From Nitratifractor sp. (GTDB taxonomy: Bacteria > Campylobacterota > Campylobacteria > Campylobacterales > Sulfurovaceae), in contig JANTGQ010000017.1 in the NCBI GenBank assembly GCA_024762845.1, positions 1 through 14,168 on the forward strand: 14,168 bases of DNA, read 5' to 3'. The first letter of the stretch is position 1, and each line of letters begins with the position of its first letter. The notes under the pieces are model-generated. The model did no database searches, was not told the origin of the DNA, and saw nothing but the letters and a program-made list of their open reading frames with translations. Of the stretch, positions 5,998-11,638 are shown in pieces. The position numbers and the translations under genes were made by a program.

Positions 5998-6687
5998 CTA
6001 CTCTTCGTCTATCAATATATATCCAACTCCTCGTACAGGCTTGATATAACTCTTCGAATCATCAATTTTTGCCAATTTATTACGAATTCTTGAGATAATA
6101 ACATCTATATTTTTAATTGAACTATTATCATCTATATGCTCACTATCATAAAGCAGTTGTTCTCTGGAAATTGCTGAACCCTTATGCACGATTAGAAGGT
6201 GCAGAATATCAAACTCAGCAGCCGTAAGCTCTAGCGTTTTCTCTTTAAAACGGATTGTATGACCTTGCGCATCTACAGTAAAACTACCTGACTTCTCCTC
6301 TTGCACAGTAGGCTGAGTTCTTCGAAGAATTGTCTTAATTCGGGTTACCAACTCTCTAGGGTCATAAGGCTTTGGCATATAATCATCCGCTCCTCTCTCT
6401 AATCCAATTACCTTATCTGTTAAATCATTTCTTGCCGAAGAGATAATAATAGGAATATTTGACTTCTCTCTAATTTTTGGTATCACATCCAAACCATCAA
6501 TACCTGGAAGTGTTAAATCGAGTATAACCAAATCAAAATCCTGCTGGGTAAGAAGAGACAATCCAAGATATGGATCATCAGCACACTCTGTTTTCATCCC
6601 ATACTTTTTTAAATACATACTTAAAACCATCAAAAGTTCAGAGTCATCTTCTATAATTAGTACCTTGATTTCATCACTAGACATCAC
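5998..6687 (-). CDS. OmpR-family response regulator, ArsR-like
   Basis: This is the DNA-binding regulator paired with the kinase that follows it. The receiver domain (about 8-120) has the acidic pair D14/D15, phosphoacceptor Asp57 (VILDLTLPGIDG), a Ser at 83-84 and Lys106. The C-terminal winged helix (about 130-226) includes LTAAEFDILHLL, the DVIISRIRNKL recognition helix and the GVGYIL hairpin typical of OmpR/PhoB proteins. Two starts stand side by side: GTG at 6687 and ATG at 6684. The TAGGAT ribosome site is 6-10 bases upstream and fits either, so the true start may be the ATG (228 residues). The gene diverges from the + strand pair at 6748, and the 60-base gap must hold both promoters. 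It resembles acid-response ArsR rather than arsenic-resistance ArsR. Confidence 0.93.
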   Translation of the reverse strand: MMSSDEIKVLIIEDDSELLMVLSMYLKKYGMKTECADDPYLGLSLLTQQDFDLVILDLTLPGIDGLDVIPKIREKSNIPIIISSARNDLTDKVIGLERGADDYMPKPYDPRELVTRIKTILRRTQPTVQEEKSGSFTVDAQGHTIRFKEKTLELTAAEFDILHLLIVHKGSAISREQLLYDSEHIDDNSSIKNIDVIISRIRNKLAKIDDSKSYIKPVRGVGYILIDEE

Positions 6688-6712
6688 ACTATCCTAAGCA
6701 AATATAATTTTT

Positions 6713-6720
6713 AGATATAA
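6713..6720 (+). promoter_or_regulatory. Probable -10 box in the divergent gap, for the DUF4177-like pair
   Basis: GATATAAT around 6713-6720 contains a TATAAT box about 27 bases before the ATG at 6748, within the 60-base gap that separates the response regulator from the rightward pair. The opposite strand of the same AT-rich stretch would have to supply the regulator's promoter. The shared gap makes control of both units by the response regulator plausible, but no repeat operator is obvious. Confidence 0.45.
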
Positions 6721-6747
6721 TAACATAAAAGACGTTAAGGGTGATAG

Positions 6748-6963
6748 ATGTATAAATACAAAGCAGTACTTTACCAGGAGAGTATGCTCGGCTCCCTGCT
6801 TCTAGGTCAATCAAAAATAGACCCTGTTAGATTTACAGAGTTTTTAAACCGTAATGCTTCGTCTGGTTGGGAGGTTGTAACTATGGAAAAAGATATCCGC
6901 CGTATGCTGCTTCTATGGAAAAGAGAAGCCTATATTGTCATTATGAAAAAGGAGATTACATGA
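6748..6963 (+). CDS. DUF4177-like small protein
   Basis: The 71-residue protein resembles the DUF4177 family: a YKAVLYQES opening strand, a helix with RFTEFLNRNASSGWEVVTM in which the Gly-Trp-Glu turn is the family mark, and a final hydrophobic strand (AYIVIMKKE). These small proteins are thought to be cytoplasmic alpha/beta folds of unknown function. A ribosome site (AAGGGTGA) precedes the ATG. The stop codon overlaps the next gene in an ATGA, so the two are translationally coupled, and the GGAG site of the next gene lies inside this one. Confidence 0.8.
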   Translation: MYKYKAVLYQESMLGSLLLGQSKIDPVRFTEFLNRNASSGWEVVTMEKDIRRMLLLWKREAYIVIMKKEIT

Positions 6964-7181
6964 AAGCAATGAGAGTAGCAGGCTTACTAACAGCTGCAAT
7001 TTTGGCAATATTTGCCATACTTCTCATAGGACAACTATGGGGCGAGTGGATGGATTGGGCCAATTTTATTAAGTTAACAATTTCTCTGGGAGTTGCTGTG
7101 GTAGCCATTGGAATCATAGCCCTCATCTGGCGAGAAATCGTAGAAGAGAAAGAACTAAAAAAAGATAACTTTATCGATTAA
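6960..7181 (+). CDS. Small two-helix membrane protein of unknown function
   Basis: This 73-residue protein starts at the ATG of an ATGA overlap with the DUF4177-like gene; a longer upstream frame exists but would overlap that gene heavily. AAGGAG (6949-6954) sits five bases before this ATG and decides the start. Two hydrophobic segments (about 7-27 and 38-62) are separated by the short loop GQLWGEWMDWANF, and the C-terminus is charged (WREIVEEKELKKD). I do not recognise a family. The coupling suggests it works with the DUF4177-like protein at the inner membrane. Confidence 0.8.
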   Translation: MKAMRVAGLLTAAILAIFAILLIGQLWGEWMDWANFIKLTISLGVAVVAIGIIALIWREIVEEKELKKDNFID

Positions 7182-7185
7182 GTCA

Positions 7186-7203
7186 TTATAGTAGCTACTA
7201 TAA
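7186..7203. terminator. 18-bp palindrome between converging genes
   Basis: TTATAGTAGCTACTATAA is perfectly self-complementary. It sits between the end of the membrane protein gene (7181) and the end of serS (7207), and could form a hairpin in transcripts from either side. It is AT-rich and lacks a long T-run, so it would be only a modest bidirectional terminator. A protein-binding site is an alternative. Confidence 0.45.
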
Positions 7204-7206
7204 CTA

Positions 7207-8463
7207 TTATATATTTCTATTCATATAAGGTTTCAGTACCTCTGGAATATCTATTGTTCCATCTTCATTTTGGTAGTTCTCCATAATTGCTATAAGTGTT
7301 CTTCCAACTGCAAGTGCTGAACCATTGAGGGTATGTACCAAAGAGTTCTTTTTACCATCTTTAAAACGTATCTTTGCGCGTCTTGCCTGGAAGTCTCTCA
7401 TATTACTTACAGAGCTGATTTCTCTATACTTATTCTGCCCTGGTAGCCACACCTCTAAATCTATTGTTCTTGCTGCACTAAAGCCTAAATCTCCACCGCA
7501 AAGATCAACCAAACGGTGTGGTAACCCTAAAGCGCTCAATATATCTGAAGCATTCTGCACCATCATCTCAAATATTTTGTCACTTCTATCTGGGTGTGCT
7601 ATTGCTACCATCTCTACTTTGTCAAACTGATGCTGTCTTATAATACCACGCGTATCACGTCCTGCACTCCCTGCCTCTTTTCGAAAACATGGTGTATAGG
7701 CAGTTAAAAGTTGTGGTAGTTCACTCTCTTGAAGTATCTCGTTATTGTATATATTCGTTAGTGGAACTTCAGCTGTTGGTATTAAATAGAGATCTTCTCC
7801 CTCTATTTTAAAAAGATCATCTCCAAATTTTGGTAACTGTCCTGTTCCTAAAAGCATACTAGAGTTATTCAATACAGGTGGGCACACCTCTGCAAAACCA
7901 CTCTTTGCATTAAAGTCTAAAAAGAAATTTATTAATGCACGCTCTAGTTTAGCAGCATCACTTTTTAAGAGTGCAAAGCGGCTTTTTGCCAGTTTAACAC
8001 CTCGTTCAAAATCGATCCATCCATTTAGCTCAGCCAACTCCCAGTGCTCTTTGGGCGTAAAGCTAAACTCTTTTGGTTCCAAAACTTTTTTAAGTTCGAG
8101 ATTATCATCTTCACTTAGCCCCTCTGGCACACTATCGTCTGGAAAATTAGGGATAGCAAAAGCTAACTCCTGCAAGCCACTCTCTATCTCTTGCACACTA
8201 CTCTCTAGTGTAGATATTTCACTTTTAAGTGCATCTAACTGCTCTTTGAGCTCACTAATATCTTTTCCCTGTGCTTTGTAAGCACCAAACTCTTTTGAGA
8301 GACTCTTTTGCTGGGCTCTCTTCTCTTCAAAAGCTCGCTTAGCATCTTTTAGTGCAGCAAAACGCTCTTTGAGCTCGTTTAAAAGTGCTTCGTTCACACC
8401 TTTTTTGGCCAACTTACTCTTCGCACTCTCAAAATCTCTCTCTATAAGCTTTAAGTCTAACAT
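7207..8463 (-). CDS. serS: Seryl-tRNA synthetase
   Basis: SerS charges tRNA(Ser) (and tRNA(Sec) where present) with serine using ATP. The 418-residue product is of normal length. Residues 1-105 form the long antiparallel coiled coil that grips the long variable arm of tRNA(Ser). The class II catalytic core follows, with the serine-binding TAE at 230-232, motif 2 from FRKEAGSAGRDTRG (260-273) to RQHQF, and motif 3 NGSALAVGRTLIAIMENYQ (380-398). The C-terminus IPEVLKPYM is typical of bacterial SerS. The ATG at 8463 follows an AGAAGG site, and a TATAAT box lies on the same strand at 8490-8495. The gene stands alone: the next gene downstream converges and the upstream gene is unrelated. Confidence 0.98.
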   Translation of the reverse strand: MLDLKLIERDFESAKSKLAKKGVNEALLNELKERFAALKDAKRAFEEKRAQQKSLSKEFGAYKAQGKDISELKEQLDALKSEISTLESSVQEIESGLQELAFAIPNFPDDSVPEGLSEDDNLELKKVLEPKEFSFTPKEHWELAELNGWIDFERGVKLAKSRFALLKSDAAKLERALINFFLDFNAKSGFAEVCPPVLNNSSMLLGTGQLPKFGDDLFKIEGEDLYLIPTAEVPLTNIYNNEILQESELPQLLTAYTPCFRKEAGSAGRDTRGIIRQHQFDKVEMVAIAHPDRSDKIFEMMVQNASDILSALGLPHRLVDLCGGDLGFSAARTIDLEVWLPGQNKYREISSVSNMRDFQARRAKIRFKDGKKNSLVHTLNGSALAVGRTLIAIMENYQNEDGTIDIPEVLKPYMNRNI

Positions 8464-8489
8464 TAACAGCCTTCTGTATTATTTGTAAA

Positions 8490-8495
8490 ATTATA
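8490..8495 (-). promoter_or_regulatory. -10 box of serS
   Basis: The complement of 8490-8495 reads TATAAT, 26 bases before the serS ATG, with a T-rich stretch upstream as is usual for promoters in this phylum. No clear -35 box is seen. Confidence 0.6.
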
Positions 8496-8534
8496 GTAGA
8501 AAATTAATTAGAATTGTTTAAAACCTGAATTCAA

Positions 8535-8560
8535 TGGGCAACTCCTATATAAATTGCCCA
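8535..8560. terminator. Hairpin between the beta-barrel gene and serS
   Basis: TGGGCAA and TTGCCCA form a perfect 7-bp stem with a 12-base loop, about 30 bases beyond the stop codon of the outer-membrane protein gene. On the - strand no U-run follows directly. GAATTCAA and TTTGAATC outside the stem are partly complementary, giving a nested arrangement. It probably ends or stabilises the outer-membrane protein transcript; the strength is uncertain. Confidence 0.45.
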
Positions 8561-8591
8561 ACTATTACTTTGAATCCGGGTAGAAGAAAAA

Positions 8592-9284
8592 TTAATATTT
8601 AAAGTGAACCCCAACAGCTAAACCAGTAGTGTGGTCAATTCTATCAGAAGCAGAAAGATTATATCGGTACCCAACATCCAGATCTACTTGATTTGTTAAG
8701 TTCATTGTAGCACCCAACTGCCCACCATATGTCAATGTTCTAACAGTATCTACCTTTGTATCTTCTGATATTGCTCCAGCATTTACACCTGCATATGGGC
8801 GGATTGCATATGCATCAATCATCAAATTATCCATACCTAGGAAGTAGTAATCTAACTGTAAAAGTCCTCGAATATAGTTGTTGTAGTCTTCTGAGCTACT
8901 GTAACGCTCTAATACTGCCATTGTTCTCCATTCTGTATTTTGCGCACCAAATCTTAAACCAAAAGAGAGCCCACTTGTACTTAAGCCATCTGCTTTAGCA
9001 GATACTATACCTGAGCCTTCAACCCCCACAAAAGGACCCTCTAAAAAGGAGTATCCACCATTTGTTGATGCAGGTATTGTAGATGCTTGCTGCACATCTT
9101 TAGCGTTTGCATCATAACTTGCGCCTGTAGAACTTAGTTGATTATTCGCCACTTGCGTATTTGCACTGTTTTGTACACTATTGGCAGCACCTGCATCTAC
9201 AGCCAATGTTCCATCTATGCTCTCAGCATTTGTGACATAAGGTAATGAGACAAGTAAAGAGACAATTGTAACTAACTTTTTCAT
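8592..9284 (-). CDS. Outer-membrane beta-barrel protein
   Basis: The 230-residue protein begins with a signal peptide (MKKLVTIVSLLVSLPYVTNA, cleavage about after residue 20). A polar, low-complexity stretch (about 25-75, rich in Ala, Asn, Ser, Gln, Thr) follows. From GPFVGVEGSG (83-92) on, the sequence shows repeated amphipathic strands such as GLSFGLRFGAQN, IRPYAGVNAGAI, LTYGGQLGATMNL and VDLDVGYRYNL. It ends in GVHFKY, with the terminal aromatic residue recognised by the BAM machinery. This fits a small eight-strand barrel of the OmpA/OmpW/porin-like kind. A GGGG-type ribosome site precedes the ATG. I cannot name a specific family or ligand. The N-terminal linker is longer than usual for such small barrels. 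Confidence 0.85.
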   Translation of the reverse strand: MKKLVTIVSLLVSLPYVTNAESIDGTLAVDAGAANSVQNSANTQVANNQLSSTGASYDANAKDVQQASTIPASTNGGYSFLEGPFVGVEGSGIVSAKADGLSTSGLSFGLRFGAQNTEWRTMAVLERYSSSEDYNNYIRGLLQLDYYFLGMDNLMIDAYAIRPYAGVNAGAISEDTKVDTVRTLTYGGQLGATMNLTNQVDLDVGYRYNLSASDRIDHTTGLAVGVHFKY

Positions 9285-9422
9285 GACAACCCCTTTAATA
9301 TTTATAAATGTTAAACATAGGATAACATATTTAATATTAATTAATCTTAAAACGGTGACTATTCACTAATTTTTTCTCTTTTTTTCAAAAGTAGCGTATA
9401 AGTTGTTCGAGTTTTCAAACTT

Positions 9423-10382
9423 CTACTTGGAGATATGACTCCTCCCCTCTTCTCGCCTCTTTTGCACATTTTTTATATGTGTTTTGTACTCTACCGAGAA
9501 ATTATGTATACCATTTTTACTCTTCATAAAATAGAGATAGTTGCTCTTAGCAGGTACTATTGCCGCTTTAAGTGCCGCAATCGACACATTGCATACGGGC
9601 TCTTTTGGCAACCCTTTATGCTTATAGGTATTATAAGAGCTCTTATCATTTTTAATTCGCAACGGTGTCACTTTAGTATGAGAGTAGGCTCCATAGTTTA
9701 GTGTTCCATCCATCTGTAGTCGCATCTTTTTATGTAGCCTGTTAAAGATTACAGAGGCTACTATTGGCATTTCACTTCTGTTCGCAGCCTCTTTTTGTAC
9801 AATCGATGCAATTGTTACAATCCTTTTCCATGCTGTTGTGTTAAAATCGTTATAGTAACTCATAGAGAGCTTTTTATATTTTTTCATACTACTCTCCAGA
9901 AGGAATTTAACTGTTCTATTCTCATCAAAATAGATTGGAATATTGTAGGTATCCGCTAAAATATTCCCCTCTTTATATGGTGCTAGTCTCCTATAACTTT
10001 TCTCTAGTTTCTCTTTATCAAACTTTAGTTTTTTTGCCAAATTCTCCAAAACAAAATAGCTGGTTTCTCCCGGAACAATAGTAACTGGCGCATAGTGTAT
10101 CGATTTTCTACCTAAGAGTAGTAAAAATTTAAAACGGGGCATACTCTTTTTGTTAAGGTAAATCCATCCCTTTATAGGCTTTGTAGTAAACAATAAAAAG
10201 AGTTCATCCAAAGTACCTACTTTCACTCCCTCTTTTTGCAAATACTCGACAACGTCAGCACTTTTATCTGATGATAAATGAAGATTTTGCTTCACAGCAA
10301 TAGACTGTAAAAAATAAAGTGTAATAGCTGCCAAAAGGGCAACAATAAAAAGAGATACTATCACAATAGGTTTTCTAAACAC
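9423..10382 (-). CDS. mltG: Endolytic murein transglycosylase MltG
   Basis: MltG is an inner-membrane lytic transglycosylase that cuts nascent glycan strands and so sets their length. The 319-residue protein has one N-terminal membrane helix (about 5-25), a periplasmic LysM-like region, and the YceG catalytic domain. The catalytic Glu is E198 in IASIVQKEA (191-199), followed by VASVIFNRL, MRLQMDGTLNYG (220-231), SSYNTYKHKGLP and ALKAAIVPAKSNYLYF (270-285). The start is GTG at 10382, set by an AAGGAG site eight bases upstream. It lies 32 bases after the permease gene and is probably the last gene of the secA operon. In many bacteria mltG is next to other genes; this pairing with secA gives an envelope-biogenesis cluster. 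Confidence 0.94.
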   Translation of the reverse strand: MFRKPIVIVSLFIVALLAAITLYFLQSIAVKQNLHLSSDKSADVVEYLQKEGVKVGTLDELFLLFTTKPIKGWIYLNKKSMPRFKFLLLLGRKSIHYAPVTIVPGETSYFVLENLAKKLKFDKEKLEKSYRRLAPYKEGNILADTYNIPIYFDENRTVKFLLESSMKKYKKLSMSYYNDFNTTAWKRIVTIASIVQKEAANRSEMPIVASVIFNRLHKKMRLQMDGTLNYGAYSHTKVTPLRIKNDKSSYNTYKHKGLPKEPVCNVSIAALKAAIVPAKSNYLYFMKSKNGIHNFSVEYKTHIKNVQKRREEGRSHISK

Positions 10383-10414
10383 TATTTACTCTCCTTAAAT
10401 CCGGGTTAAAAAGT

Positions 10415-11638
10415 CTACTCATTTCTAAGAACTGTTAAAATGTCAGTCCTGGATGCACGAATTGCAGGGTATATTGAAGCTAATACAACAATCACAGCCG
10501 TTCCACCTATAATCTTTAAAAAATCACTGAGCGGCAGATCAATCGGTAATTTCGATGTTGCATAGATATCTGCAGGCAAAGAGATAATATTATAGGTAGT
10601 CAAGAGCCAAATTCCAAAGAGCCCCAAAAGTGTACCCAAAAACATACCTAAAACTCCAATTGTGATACCAAGATAAAAGAAAATTCTCGAAATCTCTTTC
10701 TGGCTCGCACCAAGTGTTCGCATAAGAGCTATTTCACTTCGTCTGCTCATAACTGTCATTAAAAGTGAAGATATAATATTCAAAGAGGCGACCAAAATTA
10801 TTAAAAGCAAGACCAAAAAGAGTGCTTTCTTCTCCATCTGCATCGCTTCAAAGAAGCCACCATTTTGCTCCCACCATCCCTCTACCCCCATATTTTCAGG
10901 GAGAGATGCTTTCATACTCTGAATAATATCCATTGGTTTATCGCTAAAGATGTGGGCACCATCATAGACATTGGGGACCTTTTTTAAGACTTTTTCAAAT
11001 GCTTCGTGTGTTGTATAGATTATACCTTTATCATATGCTGTTAATCCAGAATCAAATGTACCAACTATGGTAAATCGCTTCTGCAGCGGCATAGAACCAA
11101 AGCCAACAGCCTGCTGATGGGAGAAAAAGAGTGTAATTTTATCCCCCACTCTTAGCCCCAAAGAGAGTGCTAAATCATCACCTAAAATTACACGATATTT
11201 CGACTTGACAGAACGGTTTGAATCTCTGTAGGCTTTTTGGAAGATACTATTAATTGCAGCCTCTTTACCAAAATCAACACCATAAAGAATACTCCCCTGC
11301 ACACTATCAGCATTTTTTGCAATGACTTGTGTAGTATAGTAGGGGCTTATTTTAATATCCCGAAACTGCTCTTTTAGTTTGGAGAGCTCACTTTTGGGCA
11401 CACCTTTATTATCATATGCAAGAACAGTAAGTGGATAGTTCATGGTAAAGAGCCGTTTCTTAAACTCTTGATGTGTTCCGTTTGTGACACCAATACCAAT
11501 CATGAGCACCATAACACCAAGAGCAATTCCTATCAGTGCCAAAAGTGCAGAGATAAAAATAAAAGGGTTATCCCTGTCATACCTTAGGTAGTGGCGAACA
11601 AATTTATGAACAAATCTACTGTTATAAAATTCGCGCAT
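10415..11638 (-). CDS. lolC: LolC/LolE-family lipoprotein-releasing ABC permease
   Basis: This permease would work with a LolD ATPase (not seen here) to extract mature lipoproteins from the inner membrane and hand them to LolA. The 407-residue product has the family plan: cytoplasmic start, helix 1 (about 28-51), a large periplasmic domain (about 52-268), then three helices (272-298, 318-348, 375-396). The SRRSEIALMRTLGAS segment (298-312) is the FtsX/MacB-type coupling region. The start ATG overlaps the secA stop in TAATG by one base, so translation is coupled. Campylobacterota often have a single permease instead of a LolC/LolE pair, so the choice of name between C and E is arbitrary. A permease of this kind after secA is, to my knowledge, also the arrangement in Campylobacter. 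Confidence 0.88.
   Translation of the reverse strand: MREFYNSRFVHKFVRHYLRYDRDNPFIFISALLALIGIALGVMVLMIGIGVTNGTHQEFKKRLFTMNYPLTVLAYDNKGVPKSELSKLKEQFRDIKISPYYTTQVIAKNADSVQGSILYGVDFGKEAAINSIFQKAYRDSNRSVKSKYRVILGDDLALSLGLRVGDKITLFFSHQQAVGFGSMPLQKRFTIVGTFDSGLTAYDKGIIYTTHEAFEKVLKKVPNVYDGAHIFSDKPMDIIQSMKASLPENMGVEGWWEQNGGFFEAMQMEKKALFLVLLLIILVASLNIISSLLMTVMSRRSEIALMRTLGASQKEISRIFFYLGITIGVLGMFLGTLLGLFGIWLLTTYNIISLPADIYATSKLPIDLPLSDFLKIIGGTAVIVVLASIYPAIRASRTDILTVLRNE

Noticed and set aside
6867..7181. 104-residue version of the two-helix membrane protein
   Set aside because: The extra N-terminus overlaps the DUF4177-like gene in another frame, while the ATG at 6960 has an AAGGAG site five bases upstream.
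9285..9422. Promoter and terminator signals between the beta-barrel gene and mltG
   Set aside because: The stretch is AT-rich with several TATAAT-like strings and a weak 6-bp hairpin, none distinctive enough to call.
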